A stretch of DNA of 64,000 bases from positions 3,906,001 through 3,970,000 of the forward strand of contig JAPEHQ010000001.1 of the NCBI GenBank assembly GCA_027405735.1, read 5' to 3'. Under the pieces are notes generated by a model, which saw only the letters and a list, made by a program, of their open reading frames with translations, searched no databases and was not told the DNA's origin. The position numbers and the translations under genes are program-made. Origin of the DNA: Mucor racemosus (Eukaryota; Mucoromycota; Mucoromycetes; Mucorales; Mucoraceae). Shown piece after piece: positions 1 through 10,868 of this stretch. How positions within the stretch are numbered: position 1 is the stretch's first letter; every line of letters starts with the position of its first letter.

Positions 1-472
1 ATCATAGCGTCCATATTCACAACAACTGTATTCTAGGCTTTGGCGTAAAAAAAGTAAATCTACTTTTCGATCAACCACCTTTTCAAAGATACTGAAAAGT
101 TTTGTGAGCAATATTTCTAAATAAAAAATATAATTGCATAGCTTGTTAAAGAATATATTTTTCTAATTAGGACACTTTTGGGTTTTATTTATAAGAGTTT
201 TGTAATAATAATTCTTTAAAGCGTTTTTTTTTTTTTTTTTTTCATAATTGCAAATTGGATTAAAAAATCTTCGGTCGCGACTTTTATTTTCAAACCCGAC
301 TTCAGTTTATTTTACATTTTCTATATCCATTTGGTGCTAATGAAGTATAATGATTAATCATAAGGGGCTGGAAACAGAGAATGCTGATCTAACAAAGTAA
401 AATATCAAGTTTTTGAAGGTATCTTTTTCATATTTTCATAAATATTAATGAGATGAAGCTACATTTGGGCAT
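1..472. other. Left-edge intergenic sequence
   Basis: AT-rich 3' flank of the NAD kinase gene with a poly-T tract (225-242). Nothing else can be supported. Confidence 0.4.
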
Positions 473-2013
473 TTAATGTATATTGCTTCCAAAAGTTTGA
501 TTCCATTTTAACAATTCATTGATATCTTTTTCCCAACCAGCACCATCACTGATATGTGTCACGCAGGGAATTGGGTATTTTGACATTCTCACCTAATATA
601 TTTTTAGATTTATCATCTACTTTATTATGTATTCCCATTATCTCAACTTACCTTGACATATTCTCCTTTATGCAGCATGAAAATTTCTCGGCCATCAATC
701 GAGACTTCAGTTTGGCTACGACTCTGCTCACCAATCTTTTTTGAAAAGAGAATTAGAATCACAAAGCAGATTAAATCAATTTCATAGTACCTTCAATTCT
801 ATATTTGAGCTTGGTGGTAATAATACAGTTCTGAATGATAATGATCGAGGGCAAATGGGAGTTAAAACTAAACTTTGTACGCTGGGATGTACAATCGGGC
901 CACCAGCTGATAAAGAATATGCTGTAGACCCTGTTGGTGTACAAACGATCAAACCATCTGCTACACATTCCGTCAAATACTGTTCATCCACAAAGCAATC
1001 AATAGTCGTTAAATGTGGGAATCTACCACGATGTAGTGTTACTTCATTCATTGCTTGTCTATCGTCTACTTCCACGCCATCTATTTCGATTCTTTTGCCA
1101 TTTGGTTGATGCAAGGAACAAAACAATCTCATTCTCATCATAAGTCCGACTTTTCCTGCAATCATATCATCCAAAACATGTCTAAATCTTTCGAATTCTA
1201 GTTTGTAAATGACGATTGAGTAAACGATTTGCTTGCTAAATACTGTATATAAATATTACTTACTATAAGACATCAAGAAACATAGAGTTCCTAGAGAAAA
1301 ACTCACTACCGGAGGTGCAGCTTTAGGAAATAACGAGGATAAATGAAGCATTGTTCCATCTCCACCAAGTGTAACAGCAAAATCTACAGTACGAGTATAA
1401 TCTTCTTTATGACTTTTTTCAATGACATGAACAAATGGAAGCTCTTTTTGGAATTGTTCTGCTACTTCTGGTTCTACAATAATATTCATATCAGGTTGCG
1501 ACTGATGAAGCCAACTGTTAACAAGGACATTTAATCACAGCTTTTCTTTTGGTCGAACAAGAATATTTATCCTTACTTTGCAACCTCAACAAATGCCTTT
1601 TCAGTCTTTATATCATTGGGCTTCTTGACAATTAATACATTGTTTGGTTTTTGACTCCATTTTAGAGCATATTGTCCTCTATAAAATGTCAATATAGATC
1701 GCTGCAGTGTGATTTCTAATAATTTTACCCGTATGTGCTTCCAGGAACCTGAACTATGTCTCCAGGTCGGCGAGTTTCTATTAAGTCGCTGTCTTTATCG
1801 CTCGAAACTAGAACATACAATTTAGTTTTTCGATTATTTTCCCTGGTAAAATGTTAAATTACCTTGTTCCTTTGATAAACATAAACCAACTTTATCAGGT
1901 AAAGTTGATGTTTTTCTTAGTAAGCCTGTATTATAAAGTCGCTTATAAACATGGATATTGTATAATGGTTTAGGATTTAATAATGAGCGAGTATTCAATT
2001 GGAATAAACGCAT
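473..2013 (-). CDS. NADK: NAD(H) kinase, probably mitochondrial (POS5-like)
   Basis: Phosphorylates NAD(H) to NADP(H). Model of seven exons: complement(473..592, 652..735, 791..1197, 1264..1514, 1577..1678, 1729..1807, 1863..2013), 397 aa. Family signatures are in order: GGDGT at about residue 161-165, an NE motif (MNEVTLHRG) near 243, [15 protein letters not shown] near 281, and the C-terminal [11 protein letters not shown] strand just before the end. The first ~50 residues are rich in Arg, Leu, Asn and Ser and nearly lack acidic residues, like a mitochondrial presequence, so a POS5-type mitochondrial kinase is inferred. All junctions are GT-AG. The acceptor at 735 could instead be at 723 (four residues shorter). 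One oddity: the usual SLG(T/S)LGFL loop reads SLGTLCFL, with Cys replacing a normally conserved Gly. The start at 2013 is the first ATG of the frame. The stop of the SAP30BP-like gene lies 131 bp upstream on the same strand. Confidence 0.93.
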
Positions 2014-2144
2014 AATTTATAAAAATGTATGTATGTATAAGAAAGATAAAACAAGATATATAAAATCAAGGGTTTTATTGTAATGCAAATACCCACAGAA
2101 CCAGTTAAATTGCTTGTGACTCAAAGCACGTCAAAATCAAAAAA

Positions 2145-3124
2145 TTATTTCTTGACAAGATGTTGATCATCATCATCCCATTTATTCTTTCTCTTTTCAG
2201 GTACAATGTTATCTTGAGAAGGTGGTTTAGCAATTCTACTAGCCACTTTAGCAGCCGTTGCCATTGCTTGCGCCATTGCTGTTGATTGCTGTTGAGATAA
2301 TTCTGGTTGTTGTGAAACAAAATTGACAGATGTTCGATTTTGCTGTTGTGCTGCTTTTTCCTCGGCAAGCTTTTTTTGTGTTTCTAAAATACCATCTATG
2401 TACATTTCTGCAGGAAATCCATGAGGATCAAAGTCCTTCTTTTCAAAATTACTGCCTATTTCATCTACTTCAGTAAATTCTACTAATTTTGTATAAATAC
2501 GAGGATTGCGAAATGCTTTGTTGTGTTGTAGATGATCGTTTAATCGATGTCCAGAAGCTCTCAAAGACAAGAAATGTGATATACGTTCCTATGAAAATGC
2601 ATAAATTATATTAATCGTTAATTGGCATGCCATCTTCAATATTTACTTCTCTTTCAGCATCACAAGGCGTATCTGGTTCATCAGGAATTCCCCAATTATC
2701 AACACCCTCGATGGGTTTAGGGGCTAGTGCAGCCATTAATCTTTTGTTATGCTCATTCATTGACACATTGGACCTTGCTGTTGTTATAGGTGTTTGTAAA
2801 ATAGTCGGTAGTGCTGGTTTCACTGATTGTGCAGGAGCTGCTGCAGTTGCTATGGGCGTCGCCACATTTACAGGCTTTCTAGGTTGTGATTCTATTTGTG
2901 TTTTCTTTATATTCTAATAATAAAAAATGATGACTATGATGTTAGCTTTCTACGTGTTTCGATTCTTTATAAAAGTTTACTTGGAGAATATCAACTATTG
3001 CAAGGTGTTAGTAAATATTTTGTATAGTTTGTCTTTGATCTAATTATTTACCTGGTGCTTCATCGCCAGAGGAAGAAGAGCCTTCGTCATCAGAATAATT
3101 CACAAGGCCAGCAAGCGAACTCAT
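2145..3124 (-). CDS. HCNGP/SAP30BP-like nuclear protein
   Basis: HCNGP-family protein; animal members (SAP30BP) are tied to transcription repression and splicing. Model: complement(2145..2588, 2647..2913, 2981..2994, 3052..3124), 265 aa. The N-terminus is the typical acidic stretch (LVNYSDDEGSSSSGDE). The C-terminal half carries the signature FRNPRIYTKLVEFTEVDEIGSN followed by FDPHGF. Exon 1 ends in phase 1 and the third coding block needs phase 0. A 14-nt microexon (2981..2994, encoding VDILQ across the junction) with AG and GT borders restores the frame. The end of the third block cannot be at its own stop (no GT there), so the donor at 2646 is used. The C-terminus has a Gln/Ala-rich region and a basic tail (EKRKNKWDDDDQHLVKK). 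The microexon is inferred from frame and splice signals, not transcript data. Confidence 0.88.
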
Positions 3125-3618
3125 ATCAAAACTTTTATATATATAATATATATATATATATATGAAAAAAAAAAAAAAAAAAAAAAGAATGGCATTTTCA
3201 TCAGGAAAATTTTGATTTATACCCGTAGCTGAGACCAAATGAAATGCATTTTTCGAGACGTTTGATGTTCCACGCATCAATACAATCATTAATAAAATGT
3301 AACAAGCCGTTATATGAGTTTCCTGCATTCATAAATTCAAAGAATAGTGAATATGTACTTATTTTAAAGGTAAAAATTATAGACTACATACAGATTATTA
3401 CCAGAGTGATCAGTGCTGAAACAAGTTCAAGCTGATCTGATTGTCTATAAGATCTCGATGCTTACCAATGTGATATAGAAACAAAAAATAGAATGAGAGA
3501 AAGTTGCATCTGAAGATTGCTATTTACCAAAGATACGAAATATTTCTGGAAATTGGATCATAAAAAATCCTTTGAAAACTATCGGTATGTATTATTTTAT
3601 TCTAGGTATTTTTTTATT
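3125..3618. other. Intergenic, with TA/poly-A tract
   Basis: Between the SAP30BP-like start and the SLP1-like stop. It holds a (TA)n run near 3139-3163 followed by about 20 A at 3165-3186, and otherwise AT-rich sequence. No coding region or RNA gene recognised. Confidence 0.6.
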
Positions 3619-3741
3619 CTATGGAGCAATTGTAGAAGATGGTGGACTTGTGCTAGATCTTTTACGATTTTTTATAGTTGAAGAATTATCTGTAAAGTTT
3701 TCTAAACTTGATTTTTTAGAAGTACTATTCAATAGCGGTCC

Positions 3742-3776
<35 letters not shown>

Positions 3777-6724
3777 GGGATAAATCATCTAATCTTTTGT
3801 GCAGTAATTCATTTTGTAGCTCAATACCAAGTGATTCATAGCTAGAATTTTGAGGCACATCATCCTCATTATAAATATTTCCTATTATGTGATAAGGACT
3901 ATCGCTATGTCTTCTAGGATTATTTGGTTTCTTTGGTATTTCGCTTAATTTTCGTATTACTGGCGGCTTAGGTTCCTCTGTTATTGTTACTGGAATTGAT
4001 GGAACTATTGCATCTGTTGAATTATCGCTTGATTTTTGTAAAATCTCCAATGTTTCTTTTGACAAACTGGATGATTGATCAATTGATTCCCTTCGTTTTC
4101 TCTCTACTTGTTGTGCAGCCATTACAGGTGAAAGTGTACTAAATGTGCCTCTTGATAATGCCATAAACACAAATAACGTAATCATAATAACAAGTTGAGA
4201 AACTGATACTCTTCTTTCAAATGATAACTATTTTTCAAATAAATGAAAACAATAATTTGATATTATACTACATATAATTTACCTGGTCTGCTAATATACT
4301 GATTTTTGCTGTCATTTCTCTCATATCACTTTCAGTTTGATCTTTCATCTCTTCATACCACTGTTCATAGCGACGTTTCTACATTTCAAACATATGAGCA
4401 TACACATTACAAATTATCCGTTACAACTTTACCATGCTATCAATCTTATGGCTGGCAGTTTCATTTAAATGTCCAATGAGTAATATTAATTGATCTTGAT
4501 GTCTTTTCTCCATGTCCATAAATACATTATTCAGGATCTTGTTTTGATCATCGAGAAAACGTTGTGATAGCGTCATGTTAACTTCAAGAACAGTTAGTCT
4601 TTTCATGATGGTTTTATAAATCGATTCCTGTGTACTGCCTTCTTTTTGATGCGCATTTGGCATGTTCACTTTTGGTGGTGGTGGTGGTGGTGGTGGCGGC
4701 TGTGGAATAGGCATTGTATTTTGTGGTAATATAATTGTTGTTGAAGATGTTGTTGAAACTGTCAAATTAACATTATCATGAACAATACCGCTCTTAGTCT
4801 CAGTATCAATTTCGCCGTTATTTACACTGGATGCTTCATTGTTATCATTGTTAATAAAAGTACCAGTACTGTTATCAGCAACGTCGCCACTAATCTTACT
4901 ACTAGCATCACTATTGTTATCATTATTGTTGTTATTGATAGTATTGCCACTACTGCCATTACTACTGCTGATGCTAGTGCTGCTTGATTTTCTTTTTGTA
5001 GAGGATGTAATGTCCATTTGTTTTCCTTTATTTGTTGAATTCTTGGTCTTTATAGATCCTGATTTGCCTGAGGAAGGCTTTATACTTAATGATGATGGCA
5101 CAGGAGCATTCTCTACCTCGGTAGCTGTCTTTGTTGCCGTTGATGATTCAATGAAAGGAGTAGATTCAGGGATCTTCTGTTTAGTGATTTGATTAACTGA
5201 AATATTTACAGTTTCTGTTTTTTCTTGCACAACCTCATCTACAATGTCGTCTTTATGAGGTTCCTTGACAATGGTTTTAACAGTTTTTACCTCAAATGTA
5301 GTATCCGAGTTAATAATCTCTGGTTTATCAATCGTTGAGGATGAAGATGATTCGTCTTCAATATTGATAGGTGGAATCATTGGCTTCACATCATCTTCGT
5401 CAAAATCAATTTTAACCGGAAACGATTCAGAAGTATCTGTGATATCAAATTGAGGTTGAATGATTTGCTCACGAACCTCTGCAGGCCATAAATGCTCTTC
5501 TTCCAAGACAGGATCCTGATCCTGGCTTTCCACAGTGTTGTAATATTCCATCATTGACATACCATGCACCCTGACTAAACTAAGAGGACAATAATACTCA
5601 TGACCATAGTGTGTAAGAAATTCAATCTTCATATATTCCACAAATCCACTATCTGGTACTTTAAAGACTTGGAGATCTCTGGTATTTCTAGCTTGCCATT
5701 GACCCAAAAGTCTCCAATCTTTTGAGGGATATTTTGATGAAGCATATACACGGAAATCCTTGAATGTACTAGAGAAAAATTCAAAGTTTGCCATTACAAT
5801 GGTATCAACAACAATCTGCTCACACAAGTTGATGATCACGAATTTATCAGCAGAACATTTGTTTAGCAAATATTGATCTTTTGACTCGTACAAGATAGAC
5901 TGTGCTCCTTTAGCTTGCTTGTTCACTTTCCTCACTGTAGCTGCACAATCTGTTGACGCGTAATTGAATCTCTCCTTTAATGATTTCATACGAACATCGG
6001 CAAATTGCTGTTTCTTTTTGCTTTTATTGTCTGAACCCGATTGACTAGGTGCAATATACTCTCCTTCTGCATATACATTAGGCTTCTTTTTATCCTTTCC
6101 ACCAACACCACCCAACAAATCTTCAAACATGGATCCAAAATCATCAGCAAATCCACCATCGATGCTATCCACTATCTGTTGTCTTTTGTTCGATGATCCC
6201 TCTTCTTCTTCCAAAGTTTTTCTTTTATGTCGACGTTCTTTGTCATTTTCGATTTGTGCAATCTTTTTTTGCCATTCTTCAAATGAAACTAATGGCTTTC
6301 TCTTTTCATCTGCTGACTCTTCTTCAGGCTTATTTTCTCCTTCGGTATTATTGATATTTGTATTAATTTTATTTTCATTCTGTTGTGAGATTTTAGTTTG
6401 GCTTGCATATGTTTCTTTTGTTTGAGGTATAGCCAATGTTTTGATGGGTTTATCGATGCCATTATCTGGATCTTCTGGTACTGGGTTAATCCAATTTGAT
6501 TTTTCAATGATTTTTGGTTTGCTTAAACCCGATATCACAGCAGCATCTGGAAAGAGAGCTGCAGAAAAATCAACTGTGCCTTGAGAATACGCAGGGCAGG
6601 TTTCTGCAAATATATCATTGTCACGATAGCGTAAACATTGCTTAGGCTTATAGGTTGACTTTCCTGTAAATACCAGCGGTAATAAAATGAGTAAATATGT
6701 TAATAAATATTGAGTACAATGCAT
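3619..6724 (-). CDS. SLP1: SLP1/SUCO-like SUN-domain membrane protein
   Basis: ER/nuclear-envelope SUN-domain protein of the SLP1/Osteopotentia/SUCO type, which acts in folding and stability of membrane proteins. Model: complement(3619..4227, 4283..4378, 4433..6724), 998 aa. Order: signal peptide (MHCTQYLLTYLLILLPLVFTG), acidic/basic linker with a conserved SFEEWQKK motif near 147-154, SUN-like domain about 250-393 (FNYASTDCAATV ... FLTHYGHEYYCPLSLVRVHG), long Ser/Thr/Asn-rich linker, a polyproline run near 690-700, the family coiled-coil block (KRLTVLEVNMTLSQRFLDDQ), a second helical exon, then a transmembrane segment QLVIMITLFVFMALSRGTF. The tail has a 12-Gln run (CAA repeats at 3742-3777). 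I chose the ATG at 6724 because it puts the signal peptide at the N-terminus; an in-frame ATG at 6796 would add 24 residues. Confidence 0.92.
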
Positions 6725-6892
6725 ATATTGAAAGAGTAAAAAGAAACAAAAGTTTTGATGTACATCTTGAAAGAAATACTCATTTTTTTGAATCATTATT
6801 CATTATTATTAAAACTCCATTTTATAATCCCAGTGTCTTGGATGTAACATATCGCAAAAATGCATGCGTTTCCTACAAACTAGTACACTATG
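6725..6892. other. Upstream region of the SLP1-like gene
   Basis: Short AT-rich spacer between the SLP1-like start and the first R1 repeat copy. It may contain the promoter; no defined site recognised. Confidence 0.4.
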
Positions 6893-8478
6893 TGCAATTG
6901 GATTCTTAAAGTGTAAAAAGCCAAACATGTTCATATATATACCCTCCTAAAACAAAAAAATTGATTTATTTGTGAGATGATTCGAAAGTTTTATCCATTC
7001 CTTGTGCCTCAGTTTGGAGTTTTAAATGAATATTTTAAACTATACTTCCCAAAACAGAAGTTTTTTGAAATAAATAGGGTTAACTGATGTCTGCAAGTAC
7101 TAGAGTAGCCGTCTCTGCTACAATATATATACATATAAACTTGAATAAAATTCAAATTTTCAAAAAGTTCAAATTTTCATAATCTTTCAACCTTCACTAT
7201 TGGAGCGTGCCCTCTTTTCCATAACTATTCTCGTCCTAATTACTTTTTAGAATATACCTTGAACACTGCTAAATAGTTATAAATTGGCCGCATTATGCTA
7301 GCTATTCCTGAATTCATGTTATATCTCATGAAAGGCTCAAAAACACGTAAAATCTACTGCTTTTTCCTTAAAAACTGGGTCTCACTTTTCATCCCTGCTC
7401 TACTTTTTTTTTCACTACAAAACACCAAGAAAAAATTATATGCCAATGTACCTGAGATGCTCAGCTTTAACCCAAAAATAAGTATCCGGAAATATCCTAC
7501 TTTTTGCAGATGGTATTAATTTTTCAATGCTAATGTTTCAGATTTTTACGCGTATTTCACTGCTAATGAATTGAAAACTTTGAGGCTTCATATCTCCAGA
7601 AAAAATTAAGTTATACTAATACTTTCCAATAATAAAACTTACTTGTTTTGAAGTGCTTTATAACATATTTTAATATAAAAAAATTCTGAGCACCTTTATT
7701 TTTTTTTCATTTTTTTTTTTGACATTTCTATAGTAGGTTTCAAAATATTGGCTAAATTGAGCAACATTTCTTTTACATTCATGTCATTAAGCTCGTTGAG
7801 ATCTCTGGGATTCAATTTAGAGTTTTTCAAAATATTGATTTTTCGTGGAGATATTTTTAAAAATGTGTGCAAAAAGGTACCTTCATTTCTAGCATCCATT
7901 TTTCCCTTATATACCCTCATCCCAAATTCTGAAACTGAAAAAAATTTGCACAAAAATCTCGTTTTCTCTATGAAAAATGCAGATAGAAGGTTCAGTAATA
8001 ACTCAATTGATAGATAATAATTTTCTACATTATATGCATTATTTATATTTGAAATATATTTATCAAAAGTGATGCGTATCTTCAAAAAACCTCCAAAATT
8101 TCAATTGCATTTTATGCAAAATTTAATACAAAAAATTTATTTTAATTTTGTTTATATGGATGCAGAATTTAAAACTGTACAAAAAACATTTAATACTCTA
8201 GGTCTACTTACTTCGTAGTTTATGAGCATTTAAACGATTTTGTTTTTTTAACCATTTTTCATTCATTTCAACAAATAAATTTTGGAACCCCGTGATGATA
8301 GGTTTTAAGCTGTGATAAAAACTATTATTTTGGTTATCTCGATGAAAAATCAATATTTTTTACTGAAACAAAAAATGCAGTGTAGCTTAAAGTTGGGGCT
8401 ACCCTGTGAATACAAAAAATTAGTACCTCAGTTTATTTGCGCAATTTTTATAATCAATTTTAGGTTGATCAGTGCCAT
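6893..8478 (+). repeat. R1 dispersed repeat, copy C1 (type A)
   Basis: First of at least eight copies of a family I name R1; this copy defines the + orientation. It begins at GCAATTGGATTCTTAAAGTG, a boundary shared with inverted copy C5 (which ends near 43748). It contains the core seen in all main copies: the block around 7375-7410 (ending CATCCCTGCTCTAC), an A/T-rich stretch, then a conserved block at about 7780-7930 that on the minus strand reads like ISPRKINILKNSKL. It provides the uninterrupted site (around 8402-8403) into which Tc1 inserted in copy C5. No terminal inverted repeats or target duplication found, so its class is unknown. Confidence 0.85.
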
Positions 8479-9338
8479 GGATCGATATATTATTCTTTTT
8501 GTCCTTGCCTTCAACAAAAGTAAATAAGGATCTTTCGTAAATAGATTATATTTAGGATTAGTGTCATTGATTGTAAAACATATAAACACTTTCTAGTTGT
8601 GAGGTTTTTTTTTATCAAAGAGGGCTTTAATCTATCAAAAGCTGCTAATAAATTGAACTTGTTGGTTTCAGGATGAGGAATTACAAAAGTAAACGAAAAA
8701 AGATATTAATGCTGTAATCCTAGGCTCTGATCTAATTGTTTTTGTTCAACTTTTGTATTTACGATTTGCTATTTTTGCTGCGTATCATATCATTTTCGTT
8801 TCATGTATAATGCAGAATTTTCATATGGAGCCATTGCTTGATTATTCTGAAGCTGTAAATAACGCTGACGATATATAGTGATTTCATCAGATTAATCTTC
8901 ACAATCGTATATATGTGCAATATATAAGCATTTTGTGAATTTTTTTTGTTTTTTGATGGTGGATAGCATGGGAGTCGATAAATAGCAACTGCGGCAGTTA
9001 TTTTCAAAGAAAAATGGCAACTACTATTCTTGGCTATATTTCTAAGAGTAAATGGCTATTATTGACAAAAACGTATAAAATTTCTGCATTTGGAACCAAA
9101 GCGAAAACATTTACCAAGGTATCCGCCTTGTAAAGTAAAGGGATCAAAATCTGCTGTCAAATTAGGAATGCCTAAATATTATGAGATCGACAAATGCACC
9201 AAGTTCTTGGCTGCTTACCAATATCAAAACTTGCCAAATGCCAAGGAACCAAGATCTCAAGTTACACGGATGTAGTTGCTATAAAAGAGACGGTTTCCAT
9301 TTTCTCAATCAATTATATCTCCAATACAAATTAAAATC
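8479..9338. other. Intergenic, upstream of the adhesin-like gene
   Basis: AT-rich. An open frame at 9090-9275 shows no family resemblance and is probably 5' flank. Nothing else recognised. Confidence 0.5.
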
Positions 9339-10838
9339 ATGCAACCATTCTCTAACCCTCCTGCTACAATTGTGGTCCTTGATGAAAAGGAGCCTTTGCT
9401 TCCTTTGAATAGTCAACCTGTCCTAGTTACTGATCGCAAATTAAGAACTAAAGCTTGGCTCACAGAACATCTTTACCGTGCTCTTGTTTATGGTCTTTTC
9501 TTTTATATCATTTTTATTGTAATGAACACACCTTTGATGCAATTTAAAGGAAAAGAAGATGATAATGTTAGCGTTAATAACGCTTTTCAATTGGAATCGC
9601 TTCAAGATATCAAAAACTATAATGAAAATGAGGTTTGTAGATGCGGCAATTACTGATTACTGTTTAAGGTTTTAATTTTATGCATAATTTCATAGCTTAA
9701 CTCACCATTTGCATCTGGAATCGTTGTTACTTGCAATGGCGATAATAAACCTACCATTCCTTATGAAGGCTTATCAGAATTTGAATTTGATCAAAAAACC
9801 TTTCCTCGTCTTTCAATCGAACAAAAGACACGCACCCACAAAGGCGACGGATCCCTCCAAGTCACTGTAAATAGTGTTATTAACGATAGTTTGATATATT
9901 TAACCTAATATTTTGTTTCATTTATAGAGCGGAAAAACCGTTGTCATTGAAGATAAGACTTTATCAAAAGTATCTGTTAAATTTGATTTAAAGTTTGATT
10001 ATGAGGAATTACAAGATATTTTCTGGATTGAACAAACAGAAGACGAAGAACAAGGTGTATACTCTTTAGTCATTCGCGTAAGTATCAAGTTATTGACCAG
10101 TACATACAGTCTTTTTTTAATGCAACTAAAATAGGCTGATGGATCTTATAACCACAATGGCTGTGTTACTATCGATATCAATGTTCGTGTACCTGATGCT
10201 TCTGCTTTGAACACTTTAGCTATTAGTTTGTCTAATGCTGGCATTAATCTCAAAGAAGGCTTGACCTTTGAAAATCTTGCTATCTCAGTTTCTAATGGTC
10301 ATGTTGAATTTGAAGAGGTTGGTGGCATATTGTTTATACCTTGTTGAATAAACATTCTAATTTATAACTGATTTCTAGGGTATTTCATCAGGAATTACTG
10401 CATTTACTGTAGCCAATGGCTACGTTAGTGGTGTCATCAATACCTTGAGCAACGATCTTTCCTCATCTATTGCTAATGGTCATGTCAAAATCTCTATCAA
10501 GCAAATTGAACAATTCAACTCTGAGAACATTTCTATCAAATCTGTTGTTGCCAATGGTCAAAATATCCTTGAATTGGTACGTATACTGAATATCATGATT
10601 AGAAAATGCAACATTACTCACATTATACTTTTATTATTAGCCTTCTACTTTCAATAGTCAATTCCAATTGAAATCTTTTGTTGGAAGACGTACTGTTGAA
10701 TCAAGCAATCCTCAAAAGATTCACCGCGATTCTGGCGGATGGGGTATTACCTCTGGTTACTATGGTGACGATAAGGATACTAACAATTCAGTTTTATTGA
10801 AAACATCTAGTGGTAGCGTTAAATTGGCTTATATTTAA
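9339..10838 (+). CDS. Membrane-anchored adhesin-like (DUF4097-type) protein
   Basis: Six exons: join(9339..9632, 9696..9866, 9928..10077, 10135..10317, 10379..10576, 10641..10838), 397 aa, all junctions phase 0. The N-terminus is cytosolic and basic, followed by one transmembrane segment near residues 48-65 (LYRALVYGLFFYIIFIVM), giving a type II topology with a large outer domain. The outer part has imperfect repeats of short strands with recurring SNGHV / ANGYVSG / SSGSVKL units, as in the beta-solenoid of DUF4097/putative adhesin proteins. Function unknown; a cell-surface or vacuolar-lumen role is a guess. The first intron begins GTTTGT rather than GTAAGT. Its stop lies 30 bp from the stop of the convergent sugar transporter, so the two 3' UTRs must overlap or be very short. 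Confidence 0.82.
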
Positions 10839-10868
10839 TAAATCATTTATTTTATAATCTGTAATACG

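Noticed and set aside
1..14. Possible gene start on the minus strand (ATGGACGCTATG) running off the left edge
   Set aside because: Only four codons visible; cannot be supported.
741..1109. Open frame on the plus strand
   Set aside because: Lies exactly opposite NAD kinase exons with family motifs; an antisense shadow.
6725..6796. Upstream ATG at 6796 as the SLP1-like start
   Set aside because: It would bury the signal peptide behind 24 residues; kept only as an alternative.
9090..9275. Small plus-strand gene upstream of the adhesin-like gene
   Set aside because: No family resemblance, no supporting splice structure; likely 5' flank.
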